64,000 bases of DNA from Aulosira sp. FACHB-615 (GCF_014698045.1 NZ_JACJSE010000024.1:1-64000), one strand, 5' to 3'. Positions 43,320 through 53,460 are shown, numbered from the stretch's first letter. The notes: generated by a model not told the origin, from the sequence alone. Made by a program: numbers and translations.

Positions 43320-43692
43320 TGGCGAAGTAATTGCAAAAAGTAATTTATTAGTTAAAATGCTGAAAAGCTTACCCAAATATAACATAGGGTTATATTTCAG
43401 CTTGACGGACTTTTAGCTGTCCTGGATGCACTCTAGCATTGTATGAAGTATGAAGTGTAAAGTCTGAAGTATGAAACTTAATCTTAGCTTGCCGACTGTG
43501 TTTTCTTCTGTCTACAGTCTTTAGCCTGAATTTTCTTAGGTTAAATTACTGTGTTCTTGATGAAGATTTGCTTTTCGTAATCATTATGACAGATTTTTTT
43601 TACTATCTTTCTGAGGACATAGCATATAATAATGTTAAGTTTTGTAAAAAACGTTAATATTAATAAGAAAAATAGAAGTATCCTTCATAGCT
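43320..43692. other. gene-free spacer between thrS and DUF2605 gene
   Basis: The spacer carries a short GTATGAAGTATGAAGT repeat (about 43441-43475), related to the ACTTCAGACTT repeats at 2.4 kb. I looked for a Zur-like TGATAATnATTATCA box upstream of thrS and found none. Confidence 0.4.
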
Positions 43693-44013
43693 ATGCAAGA
43701 CTCAAATTTACCAGGGACTGAGTTGCTGAAAACGGTCTTAGAGCCTTTGTTAGAAGACTTTGACTATTGGTTTGGGCGATCGCGCCACCTTTTAGAAACT
43801 GAGCAACTCTCATTTATGAGTCATCAAGAACAATCTAACCTGCTGTTACGAGTCAAGCAAGCACAAACAGAACTAAACACAGCAAAAATGCTATTTGCAG
43901 CCACTGATAAACAAGTCGGATTGGATATGACAACCTTAGCGCCTTGGCATCAATTGGTTACAGAATGTTGGAATGTAGGGATGCGCTTTCATCAAGAAAA
44001 AGAAAAGTCATAG
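43693..44013 (+). CDS. DUF2605 protein
   Basis: This 106-residue cyanobacterial protein is of the DUF2605 family (LLKTVLEPLLEDFDYWFGRS; LLLRVKQAQTELNTAKMLFA). It is helical and soluble with unknown function. It is normally found with the DUF2973 gene, which follows 248 bp later on the same strand. Confidence 0.85.
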   Translation: MQDSNLPGTELLKTVLEPLLEDFDYWFGRSRHLLETEQLSFMSHQEQSNLLLRVKQAQTELNTAKMLFAATDKQVGLDMTTLAPWHQLVTECWNVGMRFHQEKEKS

Positions 44014-44261
44014 CTCTAGCTGGAGTTAGTGACACATCACACACTTCGCATAGATACTATAAAATACTTAATAAATTTTTTATTAACAAATAATGTATCC
44101 TATGCTACCGTTAATTGAATAAGCCTTGACAAATTTTTCATATTAATCATATAAGCGCATCAAAAGTGCGTTAAAAATCTACACTCGCTGCGAGTCCCAA
44201 CCTCAGCGAAGTTTTTCAGTATAAGGTTTTTAAACTTGCTGCCCTGGAGGAAACCCGCATT

Positions 44262-44573
44262 ATGTTGCACCTACTTTATATTCTTGCTTTTACGATTTTG
44301 GCTTGTATTGCAGTGGCGAACTTAATTCGCAACTTAGTTATGTTTAGTTTTATTGACAGAGAGCGAAATTATCAAGCCAAACCTTCAGCAAATCGAAATT
44401 ATCGTTCAGGGAGACAATCAGTACCCCATCCAGAATTATTAGATAGCAATGGCAACATCATTAAAGAACCATTATTAGTTATGCGTTCCATTAATGTTGA
44501 AGATGCTAGACAACAACTAGATGCAATTTATGAAGCTTCTCCAGGACAAAAGAGTGAAAATCATGAAAAGTAG
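44262..44573 (+). CDS. DUF2973 protein
   Basis: This 103-residue protein has one N-terminal membrane helix (about residues 2-22, LYILAFTILACIAVANLI) and a soluble, polar tail with HPELLDSNGNII and VMRSINVEDARQQLDAIYE. A strong ribosome binding site (GGAGGAAA) is 8 bases before the ATG. The function is unknown. It is a usual partner of DUF2605. Confidence 0.85.
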   Translation: MLHLLYILAFTILACIAVANLIRNLVMFSFIDRERNYQAKPSANRNYRSGRQSVPHPELLDSNGNIIKEPLLVMRSINVEDARQQLDAIYEASPGQKSENHEK

Positions 44574-44574
44574 G

Positions 44575-44607
44575 GAGTAGGGAGTGGGGAGTGGGGAGTG
44601 GGGAGTC
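44575..44607. repeat. GGGGAGT heptamer array
   Basis: Four to five tandem GGGGAGT/GTAGGGA units follow the DUF2973 stop codon. Confidence 0.75.
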
Positions 44608-44613
44608 TCACAA

Positions 44614-44746
44614 GTGTAGGTTTTTAACAGAGTGATGAGTAGCGACTCTAAAAATCACGATTTAATCAGAGTTCCACCCCCCTCACACCCTTATACCCCT
44701 ACACCCTAAATCAAGGTTTTTGGGGCAGAACGTAAAAAACCTACAC
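44614..44746. mobile_element. 133-bp MITE-like element with GTGTAGGTTTTT ends
   Basis: Perfect 12-bp arms GTGTAGGTTTTT / AAAAACCTACAC enclose a noncoding core rich in CACCC. No target duplication is clear. Only this copy is in the window. Confidence 0.6.
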
Positions 44747-44837
44747 CTGTCAGGAGTGGGGAGTAGGGGCTAGATATTTATATCTAAAGCCACACAAAAG
44801 TCTGAAATTTGAACTTCTAACCCCTAGCCTCTAGCCC

Positions 44838-45049
44838 CTAGTACAGATTGGCGTAAATAAACAGACCATAAGAAATTGCTAAAAGACTTGTGGTATGAAT
44901 ATTCTTTCTTTTTCCTTTTGCCCTTCGGGTTCACCATTTGACGACAGTTGCCTCAAGTCGGGAGACCCGCCCACGGCACTGTCTCCTTTATGCCGGGAAA
45001 CCCGTCCACCGCAATGGCTCACCTTTTTACTTTTGCCTTGTTGTACTAG
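44838..45049. mobile_element. 212-bp MITE, CTAGTACA family, long form
   Basis: Ends CTAGTACA / TGTACTAG with the same subterminal sequences as the 99-bp copy at 12752-12850, in inverse orientation. A central insert of about 113 bp is rich in hairpins (GGGAGACCCGCCC, GGGAAACCCGTCC) and is missing from the short copy. Confidence 0.75.
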
Positions 45050-45082
45050 CCTCCAGCCTCATTGATACTTCATATTGTTTGA

Positions 45083-47374
45083 TTAAGCTTCGATAACTAC
45101 GCGGAGATTACCGCGTTTTTTTGCTACGCGGCAGGCAGTAGTATTACCAGAACGCTCAAACTCCAAATCAAGAATTGTTGTACCAACTCGTAAATTGTGA
45201 AATGACAGTTGATTAATCGACTCTGGTAAAGCGGGGTCGATTATTCGTAGGCAGTTATTTTGCGCGTCTGGGACTAAATTGACAATCATTTGTAGCATTT
45301 GAAACACGCTACCTGTAGCCCAAGCTTGTGGTGTACAAGCCACAGGATATTGTACAGGGGCGTTATCACCATTGCGTTCGTAGCCGCAAAACAGTTCTGG
45401 AGGACGTTGATAAGGCTGGTGATTAGTCATGTCGAGTATACCTTGAAAAAGTTCCAAGGCTTGATCGATTAAACCGAGCGATCGCAAACCCGTTGCAATT
45501 AAAGAGTTATCATGAGGCCACACTGAACCAGTGTGATAACCCATTGGATTGTATGCTGGCGATAAACTGCTTAAAGTCCGAATCCCCCAACCATTAAACA
45601 TATCGGGGGCGCGTAACCTTTCCGCCACACTATAGGCTTTTTCTGGGGTAAAGATGCCCAACTGTAAACAATGACCAGGGTTAGATGTCACACTATCTAC
45701 CTGTTTACCTTCGCCATCCAAAGCTAAAGCACAAAAATCTTGGTCTTCTATCCAAAAGTCTTGATTAAACCGCAACTTCAAATTTTTGGCTTCTTCTTGC
45801 CAACGGTCTGCTAAATCTAACCGCTTCTTCATTCGGGCAATTTCAGCCAAACGGATTTTAGCGGAATAAACATAAGCTTGGACTTCACACAAAGCAATAG
45901 TCCCGTTAGCCAAATCTCCTTTACGGTCAACAATACAGTCGCCAGAGTCTTTCCAACCTTGATTAGCTAAACCGCGTTTTGATTTGCGATAGTAACTCAA
46001 ATAGCCAGTTGCTTGCAAGTTGCGGTCAATCCATTCCATTGCGGCTAAAGCATTTGGCCAAAGCTGTTCTAAGGTTTCGTGGTCATTAGTCCAAATGTAG
46101 TATTCACCATACAGCATCAACCACAAAGGCGTAGCATCAACTGTACCGTAATAAGGTGTGTGGGGAATTTCTTGACAACGCGCCATTTCACCCAAGCGTA
46201 ACTCGTGCAGAATTTTACCTGGTTCTTCTTCGCGCCATTCGTCCTCGGTTTTACCTTGGTAAGCGGCTAATAGTTGCAAAGTTTCTTTGGCGATTTGCGA
46301 GTTTAAGATTAAGGTTTGGGAAGCCGTAATAATCGAATCTCGGCCGAACAACGCCGAAAACCAAGGTACGCCCGCAGAAACTGTCTTGTACTTGCCGAAG
46401 GACTGGCGTAACAAGTACATATCTTGTTCAGCGCGGTTAATGATGTGATTGAGTGTACTTTTATCGGAACTAATGCGGGTAATTTGTTGTACCCAATTTT
46501 GTTCTTCCATCATTTCTGCGGCTTTAGCTTGTCCTAGAGTAAAAGCAGCACTGACGGTAGAACTGGAAGTATTGTTAGTGAACAAATTAATCCGATAGCC
46601 AATTTTTTGAGTTTCATGAGAGGCTAACTCTAAACGCCAAACGGCTGTGTAACCTTTAAAGTGATCTGGTAGGTAATGCTGGAAATGAATACGCGATTCC
46701 ATGATTAAGCCATCCAGACCTTGATAAGCTAAGGTTAAGAATTCGGCTTTCTGGGCTTCTGGGTGAGGTGATACAGGTACAGCACCATCACCATTAAATT
46801 GGGCTGCGTCTTCGTGTATTGGTTCTACTAGACGTAGAAGTTTACCTCGTTGGGGTCGTTCATAACCCCGCACTTCAAACAAATCAACAAAATCAGCATC
46901 AAAGCTGATGCTGAGTTCAAAGCTGACAGTAGTGGTGCTGTAGTTAGATATTTCGATTTCTTCAAATAGTGCGCCATTGAGGACGATTTCGCGGCGGATG
47001 CCTATACTATCAGCTTTGAGGCGATCGTCAATTCTGGGATTAGTACACAAAATCGAAAGAGAAAATCCCTTTTCTGCTGTGCTGCTTAGGAGTGTAGGCG
47101 ATCGCCCTTCAATTTGCAATTCTAAACGGTTGAGAAATCGCGTATCACAACAAAACAATCCCATACTGGGGTTGCCATCATTCAGAGAACAGCCTGAAAT
47201 GTTCCCTATTGTATCTGTAACTAAGAATAAATCATCATCTTTTACCGTCAGCGTGGGTTGTGGTCGTTCACTTACCACACAAGGCCACTCTGACATAGGT
47301 AATTGTTCTGCGGGGATAAAAGTCTTGCCGTCCAATGAAATTTTATCTTGGGTGATTAGCAAATCCGGTGTCAT
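45083..47374 (-). CDS. glycogen-debranching-type amylo-alpha-1,6-glucosidase
   Basis: This 763-residue protein has an N-terminal glycogen-debranching-type beta domain (FLVTDTIGNISG ... GLFCCDTRFLNRLELQI, about 45-280) and a C-terminal (alpha/alpha)6 toroid (VPWFSALFGRDSIITASQTL; YHTGSVWPHDNSLIATGLRS; the acidic pair in these motifs fits GH133/GH15-type catalysis). It probably trims alpha-1,6 linkages of glycogen-like polymers or related glucans; the exact substrate is uncertain. It is monocistronic. Confidence 0.88.
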   Translation of the reverse strand: MTPDLLITQDKISLDGKTFIPAEQLPMSEWPCVVSERPQPTLTVKDDDLFLVTDTIGNISGCSLNDGNPSMGLFCCDTRFLNRLELQIEGRSPTLLSSTAEKGFSLSILCTNPRIDDRLKADSIGIRREIVLNGALFEEIEISNYSTTTVSFELSISFDADFVDLFEVRGYERPQRGKLLRLVEPIHEDAAQFNGDGAVPVSPHPEAQKAEFLTLAYQGLDGLIMESRIHFQHYLPDHFKGYTAVWRLELASHETQKIGYRINLFTNNTSSSTVSAAFTLGQAKAAEMMEEQNWVQQITRISSDKSTLNHIINRAEQDMYLLRQSFGKYKTVSAGVPWFSALFGRDSIITASQTLILNSQIAKETLQLLAAYQGKTEDEWREEEPGKILHELRLGEMARCQEIPHTPYYGTVDATPLWLMLYGEYYIWTNDHETLEQLWPNALAAMEWIDRNLQATGYLSYYRKSKRGLANQGWKDSGDCIVDRKGDLANGTIALCEVQAYVYSAKIRLAEIARMKKRLDLADRWQEEAKNLKLRFNQDFWIEDQDFCALALDGEGKQVDSVTSNPGHCLQLGIFTPEKAYSVAERLRAPDMFNGWGIRTLSSLSPAYNPMGYHTGSVWPHDNSLIATGLRSLGLIDQALELFQGILDMTNHQPYQRPPELFCGYERNGDNAPVQYPVACTPQAWATGSVFQMLQMIVNLVPDAQNNCLRIIDPALPESINQLSFHNLRVGTTILDLEFERSGNTTACRVAKKRGNLRVVIEA

Positions 47375-48558
47375 CAGCCAATGTTCCGTGTATAAGTCTA
47401 TGTTTTCGTAGTCGGAGTAACTTTGAGCAGTTCAACAGCAGTAAAATCCAAGCAAAAAATTCTGTTCAGAACTGTGAAAAATAAGTTCTGAGAAACTTAT
47501 GGGAGAAAATTTACATAACAAATCTTTATAAATTTATATTGTCTGGGGTGAAAGTCAAGGCTGATATTACAGGATTTTCACAGATATTAAATCAACCCTG
47601 GTATATACTCCCACCTGACTTGCTTTATCTTGTATTTTGGGACTAAAGCTCCACAATCAAAGCAAAATCCAGAATTCCACGTTCATCAGGCTGCAAAAAG
47701 ATGCAAAGCTATCGAAAAACCAGTAAATTGGAGATTTATGGGGCTGATTGCAGAAGGCAGTCCCGATGAAACTTGTTTCATAGCCAAGCATGAAAGTGGG
47801 ACTAGCATTTTTACTCAGCACTCAGCACTTTCAAGCCTAGATTTCCCACACCCCCCAAACTTCCCACACTCCCCACACTCCCCACACCCCCTACCCATAC
47901 CTGAGAAATTCGGGTCAAGTCAGGAGGTACTCTAGCAACGTCGGAGAAGTCAAAAGTATTCTTCATTTTTGCCTTTTGACTTACCGCTAGGCGGTTGAGG
48001 TAAGAGGCAGTACCGAGGGGCAGTTAACAGAGAAGTCAATTCAGACTTCAGATTTGATCAACTTTTGGTTAACGAAAGGGCAGTTCTGACCGAAAATGTA
48101 TATTGAGCGTAGTAGCTTAGGACTTAAATCATCCCAATGGGCAAAATCTAGATCAACAAACACAATTTCTATCCAGACCATAGCATCTTGAGAGAATGGC
48201 AATACCACGTCTATGCCTGACTAAACAAAGATGCTGACGGAATTGATCTCCGTTATTGGGTTTGAACTTGACTAGAGACTGGGATATTTGTCAAGAAACC
48301 TCTAGGCACTTCCTCCTTGTGCAGTCAAGCAAAATAACTTGCCATCTGATGACTAAAAGCTGAACAATGTACCAAAAGCCTGTTTTGACTTTTAGCAACC
48401 TAGATTGGCAGTTAATTGCTGATACTGCCTTTTGCAGGTGCTGTTTAGGATTCTTTACATAATCTAACGGTCTATCTAGTTTGAGAGTTGATTGTAATTT
48501 GTACAATGCAGCTGTGACGTGGATTTTTTCTGTGAAAGTGGCTCCTTAAATAATATTC
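47375..48558. other. 1.2-kb spacer with weak frames
   Basis: The plus-strand frame from 47630 starts at TTG and shows some protein-like composition (HVHQAAKRCKAI, VNWRFMGLIAEGSPDETCFI), then runs into CAGCACTCAGCACTT and CTCCCCACA repeats near 47815-47892. It could be a gene truncated by repeats, but I recognise no family and there is no ribosome binding site. The minus-strand frame at 48291-48506 has no support either. Confidence 0.35.
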
Positions 48559-50565
48559 ATGAGCATTTCGACTTCTGTGCTGAGTGATCTGCTACAGTCC
48601 ATTCCTTACCTGCGACCCCAGCTATATTTCAAAGCTTCACTAACCGCCCTCTCCCATGCGATGGAAGATCAGGTTTTGGCGGCGACTTTAGACAGACCTT
48701 TGGTAATTGCCAGCTTTCAACGCGAGCGATTTTATCGCCAAGAAGCTCATCGCTATCAAAGGCTGGCGCAGCGCAGTAATCAAATATACGTTTTAGCTGC
48801 TCCAGAAACGGACTTTGCCAATAGCTCGGAATACTATGAGAAAGTAGCCTTTGAACCAGATGATGCTTTAACGCAAGAGTGGCACTTAGTAGTGGTTGCT
48901 GATAATTATGCTACTTGCTTAGTGTGTCGAGAAAGCTTGGGTTCTATTACCAAAAATCAGCAAGTGCCAGAGTTTAGTACTGGTTTGGATATAGACACAG
49001 CCCGCAGGTTTGAGGGTATATGGACATCAGAGCGAGGAGTTAGCCTGAAAGCGGCACAATTGCTATTGGACAGGATTTTAATTTATCGCCCAGACTTGGC
49101 AAATAAAATCAAGGAAGCCCGCCAAAGGTTTGGCATTGGGGAACCAAGAATTTACTCTCAAATCGGACAACCCGAATTTGCTTGTGATATCGATACAGAT
49201 CCTTTTGTGCAGCGATTGGTAACTTATTTGCAAGCTAGTCAGTATAAATTACACAAAGCTTATCGCTCAATTATTGCCCAAGCCCGTAAAGAACGTTTAA
49301 TTAATTCTATTAGTACGGCAATTAGGCGATCGCTTGACCCCCATGAAGTCTTGCAAATCGCCGCCCAAGAGTTAGGACAACACTTAGGGACAAGTCGTTG
49401 TTTAATTTACCGCGCTCAAGCCACACAAGCCCAAGCCACAATTGAACATGAATTTTTGACGACTGGCGTTTTATCGGTGTGTGGGCAAACTTGGGATTTA
49501 GATAACAATGCTTTGTTTCAGGAAGTTGTACAGCTAGGGGAAGGTGTTTGTGTAGCTGATACACATAATGATTTGCGAATCAGCAGTTCTAGAAATCTGT
49601 CCTTAATTGCCAAAAAATACAGTATTCGTTCCTGGTTAATGGAACCAGTATTATCTCAGGGAAGACTGCTGGGGATTGTGGAACTACACTATTGCAGTGT
49701 ACCGCCCCACCAGTGGCAAGCCGGAGAACTTGACTTGGTAAAAGCGATCGCCACCCAAATCGGGGCCGCTTTAATTCAAGCCGAAGCCTACGCCAACCTC
49801 GAAGAACTCAACCAACAACTAGAAGCCCTCGATCGCACCCGCAGCAACTTGATAGCCATTACCGGTCACGAACTGCGTACCCCCTTATCTACCATTCAAG
49901 TTTGCTTAGAAAGCCTCGCCAGCGAACCAGATATGCCTTTGGAATTACAGCAGGTAATGTTAAATACAGCCCTAGCCGATTCCGAACGGATGCGGAAACT
50001 CGTCCAGGATTTTCTCACCCTGTCTAACCTAGAAAGCGGCCGCGTAGAATGGCATCCCGAATCACTCACCTTACAAGAATGTGTGGATTTAGCCCTGAGT
50101 CGCACTCGCACCCGCCCTTCAATGGAAAATCCGCCCCAAATCACAACCCAAATCACAGAAAATTTACCTTTAGTTAAAGCCGATGGCGATTGGTTAGTGG
50201 AAGTCTTGGCAAAACTCATCGACAACGCCTGCAAATTTACGCCCTCTGACGGGGAAATTTCCATTCAAGCCTCTCAAAACGGCAATCAGATGGTAGAAGT
50301 CACCGTGGCTGATACCGGACGGGGTATTGAGCCAAATCGCTTGGAGGTGGTATTTGACCGCTTTTATCAGGAAGAAGGGGCGCTACGGCGTACCGCAGGC
50401 GGCACAGGTTTGGGTTTAGCAATTTGTCGGCAAATTGTCAATGGTTGGGGCGGAGAAATTTGGGCAGAGTCGCAAGGGAAAGACCAAGGTAGTCAGTTTC
50501 ATTTCACCATTCCCATTGTTCTGGGTAGCCAGGAAGAAAAGCGAGCAAGGGTGAGGAGTAAATAA
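48559..50565 (+). CDS. hybrid-sensor histidine kinase with DICT and GAF domains
   Basis: This 668-residue kinase is soluble. Residues 1 to about 180 form a DICT sensory domain (ALSHAMEDQVLAATLDRPLV, FQRERFYRQEAHRYQRLA), about 250-410 form a GAF domain, and then follow HisKA (AITGHELRTPLSTIQ; phospho-His is the H of GHELRTP) and HATPase_c with N box DNACKFTP, G1 DTGRGIEP and G2 GTGLGLAI. All kinase residues are intact. DICT domains occur almost only with cyclic-di-GMP and two-component proteins in cyanobacteria; their signal is unknown. No response regulator is adjacent. Confidence 0.92.
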   Translation: MSISTSVLSDLLQSIPYLRPQLYFKASLTALSHAMEDQVLAATLDRPLVIASFQRERFYRQEAHRYQRLAQRSNQIYVLAAPETDFANSSEYYEKVAFEPDDALTQEWHLVVVADNYATCLVCRESLGSITKNQQVPEFSTGLDIDTARRFEGIWTSERGVSLKAAQLLLDRILIYRPDLANKIKEARQRFGIGEPRIYSQIGQPEFACDIDTDPFVQRLVTYLQASQYKLHKAYRSIIAQARKERLINSISTAIRRSLDPHEVLQIAAQELGQHLGTSRCLIYRAQATQAQATIEHEFLTTGVLSVCGQTWDLDNNALFQEVVQLGEGVCVADTHNDLRISSSRNLSLIAKKYSIRSWLMEPVLSQGRLLGIVELHYCSVPPHQWQAGELDLVKAIATQIGAALIQAEAYANLEELNQQLEALDRTRSNLIAITGHELRTPLSTIQVCLESLASEPDMPLELQQVMLNTALADSERMRKLVQDFLTLSNLESGRVEWHPESLTLQECVDLALSRTRTRPSMENPPQITTQITENLPLVKADGDWLVEVLAKLIDNACKFTPSDGEISIQASQNGNQMVEVTVADTGRGIEPNRLEVVFDRFYQEEGALRRTAGGTGLGLAICRQIVNGWGGEIWAESQGKDQGSQFHFTIPIVLGSQEEKRARVRSK

Positions 50566-50593
50566 CGGGATGTGTGACTTCTCCAAACCTAAT

Positions 50594-50886
50594 AGGACTT
50601 ACGCAAAAAAACGAAAAAATAAGTTTTAATAAAGGGTGCAGGGGTATGAGGGTGTAAGCAATACGGTTCGGTTAACAAATGTATCTGTTGAGGTGAGCAG
50701 GGGGGCGGAGGAGCTTCAGGTGCAGGGGAGAGCGTACCTTCGTTCCCCCTTTCACCCCTGCACCCTTGCTTGCCTACACAAGTAAGTTTCTTATCCGAAC
50801 CGAACCGTATTGAGGGTGTAAGAAGTATTCAAAACCCTTACACCCCCACACCCAATCCCCACAGACAATTGTGGTGCGTAAGTCCT
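50594..50886. mobile_element. MITE, AGGACTTACGCA family, copy D, interrupted
   Basis: Ends AGGACTTACGCA / TGCGTAAGTCCT are perfect. With the nested element and one target copy removed, the remainder is about 129 bp and matches the core of copy B (126 bp). Confidence 0.85.
50659..50812. mobile_element. nested 154-bp MITE with 10-bp target duplication
   Basis: Perfect 15-bp arms CAATACGGTTCGGTT / AACCGAACCGTATTG. The 10-bp sequence AGGGTGTAAG is present directly before (50649-50658) and directly after (50813-50822), the mark of transposition. It carries no gene. Confidence 0.88.
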
Positions 50887-50899
50887 ACCTAAGTCCTAA

Positions 50900-52624
50900 C
50901 TATCTTGCCAACTGAAATTCATCAAACTTGATCACTTCTGAATCTGGTTTGCGCGTATCAAAAAGATAGCTACTTACTTTACCTGTGCTGGTATCAAAGA
51001 TACTAAAAACAGTAATGTTATTACTAGCTATATAAGGTATTGGTTGACCATTTTCACCTAATATTGGTGCGATGTTTGGTACCACAGGTTCTAAACCATT
51101 GGGGTCGCCGAGGTCAACATATTTTTCTTGATAGTTGGTGGGAACTTCTCGTTTTCTTTCGCCCCAAGCAGCACCATAGGTATTACCCACATTTGAGGTT
51201 TCTAAAAAGTGCATTCCCCCAGAACTAATAAAGCGATTCCATAAATGAGAATGTCCATAAAAGACTAATTGCACATTAGCTGCTTCCAGTAAAGGGACAA
51301 CATCACGGATAATATAGTCAGCGTTTTTGGGATATTCGTAACGCACAGAGGTAATTTTGTTTTGCTGATTGCGATCGCTGATTTGTATTGGGTCGGTGTA
51401 CGCTGGAACTATATTATCGCCCAAGGTATGGGGCGGGTGATGGAACATCACAACTTTGTATTTTGCTTGTTGAAATTCTGGGCTGTTGAGTTCTGCTGCT
51501 AACCAATTGTATTGTGTACTACCTTTGGCGATTGGCTCATAAATGATCTGCCCATAACCCCAATTTTCTTGGTTATTTAAATCTTTTTCTGCTTCTCGAT
51601 ATCTACCTGTAGATTTTCCGTCTAATTTGGGTGTGCGCCACATATTTGTGATGTATAAAACTATTAAACGCACATCACCAAAACTAACTGCATAATATTT
51701 TTTTCCACCTGATTTACTTTCAGGTAAGCTCAAAATTTCTTCGTAGGTAATTGTATTAAAAGAATGATCAATTAGAGATTTGCCACTATATAATTTTTGG
51801 GCAACCGCGCGGGGAAAGGTATCATCAAATTCATCATTTAAACTGTTTTTCCTACCAAAACGCCCCATGACTTCATGATTACCAATGCAACTATACATGG
51901 GTGCGTGTTGGATAATTTGCCCGCCTGTGTAAGTGACTTTCACGCCATTATGCTGCATTTCGTATTGAGCATGACCTTGTAAGCCAGGAAATAAAGCATT
52001 ACCCCGATTATCATCAAACCATTCCGAGGCGCGATCGCTCACATTAATTAAATCACCAGCAAACCACACTGCATCGACTCTTCCCACTGTTTCTACGACT
52101 TTTTGTAGGTTGGCGGCGGTCATCGGCTTGAGTTGATGGTCGGAAGTTAACAGGATTTTGAGCGGTGTTCCCGGTTCTGGTTTGGCTGTCAGGGTAAAAA
52201 CATCACTGCTAACAGTCGCGCCATCTTCTCTTATACTGCTAACTCGATAATTCACCCGCACTCCTGGCGTTAACCCTGTCACCTCCGCTTCATGTCGCCA
52301 AATATCCCGCATTGTTGGTTGTTGATAAACTTGTCCATCTTGGGTTTGCTTCCCAACTCTGGATTTTTGGTCTTCTCTGGTGCGACTGAGTTTAGTCGTT
52401 GTGGCTTTGGCAGTTTGCTGCAAATTTTCCCCATAAGCAACTGTATGCTGATTCCCGGCAAACTCAGTAAACCATACTACTCTGACTGAGTTTGCCGTTG
52501 GTAGCTGCAAAAATGGATCTGTCAACAATTGAGGCGCTACGGTCATAACGGTTTGCCCAAAGGAATGCACGCTTACCAAGGTAAAGCATAGGACAAACAA
52601 AAGTACAGGCTGGAAAAATTTCAT
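50900..52624 (-). CDS. secreted purple-acid-phosphatase-like metallophosphoesterase
   Basis: This 574-residue protein has a signal peptide (about 1-25) and an N-terminal fibronectin-like domain (about 35-155, PTANSVRVVWFTEFAGNQ). The calcineurin-like catalytic domain follows with LLTSDHQ, WFAGDLINV, IGNHEVMG, VVMFHHPPHT and YGHSHLWNRF, the full set of metal ligands. It may hydrolyse phosphate esters outside the inner membrane; the substrate is unknown. Its start overlaps the end of the glycosyltransferase gene by 4 bp (ATGA). Confidence 0.88.
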   Translation of the reverse strand: MKFFQPVLLFVLCFTLVSVHSFGQTVMTVAPQLLTDPFLQLPTANSVRVVWFTEFAGNQHTVAYGENLQQTAKATTTKLSRTREDQKSRVGKQTQDGQVYQQPTMRDIWRHEAEVTGLTPGVRVNYRVSSIREDGATVSSDVFTLTAKPEPGTPLKILLTSDHQLKPMTAANLQKVVETVGRVDAVWFAGDLINVSDRASEWFDDNRGNALFPGLQGHAQYEMQHNGVKVTYTGGQIIQHAPMYSCIGNHEVMGRFGRKNSLNDEFDDTFPRAVAQKLYSGKSLIDHSFNTITYEEILSLPESKSGGKKYYAVSFGDVRLIVLYITNMWRTPKLDGKSTGRYREAEKDLNNQENWGYGQIIYEPIAKGSTQYNWLAAELNSPEFQQAKYKVVMFHHPPHTLGDNIVPAYTDPIQISDRNQQNKITSVRYEYPKNADYIIRDVVPLLEAANVQLVFYGHSHLWNRFISSGGMHFLETSNVGNTYGAAWGERKREVPTNYQEKYVDLGDPNGLEPVVPNIAPILGENGQPIPYIASNNITVFSIFDTSTGKVSSYLFDTRKPDSEVIKFDEFQLAR

Positions 52625-53460
52625 GATTTGTCCTGGTGGGAAGGTTCTGCGACAAATGCAGGTGCGCGGTGATTCGCTTTGTGATTATAGATTTGGATGA
52701 GTTGGTGAATTCGCTCAATTTGATGTGATGTCAGCGAGTACAAACCAGCCTGATTAATTATCTGTTTTAATTCTGCTGCCCACTGACCATAATGAGAACC
52801 CCCGATAGTGCCTTGGGATGATTGAATATAATTCACTAAAACTTGGCGGTTGATTTGAAATTGACTACTGCCATATTTTTTCGTGCATTGGAGTAAAAAT
52901 TCATAGTCGGCAAATACTCGATAGTCAGGATTCCATTTGAGGGTATCGTCATGATAGTGGGTGAATCCATTGCTATCAAAAATCTCTTGTTGTGTAATTA
53001 ATTGATCAAGTGTACAGTTAGGGTCTTTGGGAGACAAAAAAACTTTACTGGTGCGGATGATTTTATCTTGACAAACCACATCTCGGCGACGCTGCTGCAC
53101 TGCCATACTGTATTTCACAAAGTTATTTTCTCTAAAAAAATGCTTGGTAACAGCAACAAACTCTGGTTCTAAGCTATTGTCATCATCTAAGTATGTAATT
53201 AAATTGCCTGTAGCTAGATTTAGTCCGGTATTACGTGCGTAGCAGAGTCCAAAGCCAACAGATGAATGTTCTATTTCTTGATAAACAATAGTAAACGGCA
53301 CTTGCAACGCCGCAATAATTTCTCTAGTTTCTTGGTTGCCGCCATCGTTAATTACTACCCACTCAAAATCATGGTCAGTTTGGTTAATTAAACTCTTCAG
53401 TGCATCTGTATAGAGTTTTTGCGGTCTATTGTATGTAGCAGTAATAATTGATATTTTCAT
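52621..53460 (-). CDS. family 2 glycosyltransferase
   Basis: This 279-residue enzyme has a GT-A fold (about residues 1-115): MKISIITATYNRPQKLYTDA, WVVINDGGN and the DXD-like LDDDNSLEPEF. The acceptor-side domain contains RVFADYEFLLQC. The sugar and acceptor are unknown. I chose the ATG at 53460; a TTG upstream is less likely. It is the first gene of the pair with the phosphoesterase, which may act on the same glycan product or carrier (inference). Confidence 0.85.
   Translation of the reverse strand: MKISIITATYNRPQKLYTDALKSLINQTDHDFEWVVINDGGNQETREIIAALQVPFTIVYQEIEHSSVGFGLCYARNTGLNLATGNLITYLDDDNSLEPEFVAVTKHFFRENNFVKYSMAVQQRRRDVVCQDKIIRTSKVFLSPKDPNCTLDQLITQQEIFDSNGFTHYHDDTLKWNPDYRVFADYEFLLQCTKKYGSSQFQINRQVLVNYIQSSQGTIGGSHYGQWAAELKQIINQAGLYSLTSHQIERIHQLIQIYNHKANHRAPAFVAEPSHQDKS

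Noticed and set aside
43386..43692. Zur box upstream of thrS
   Set aside because: No TGATAAT-type palindrome could be found.
48291..48506. Minus-strand 71-codon frame
   Set aside because: No start signal, no recognisable domain; tryptophan/cysteine-rich random look.
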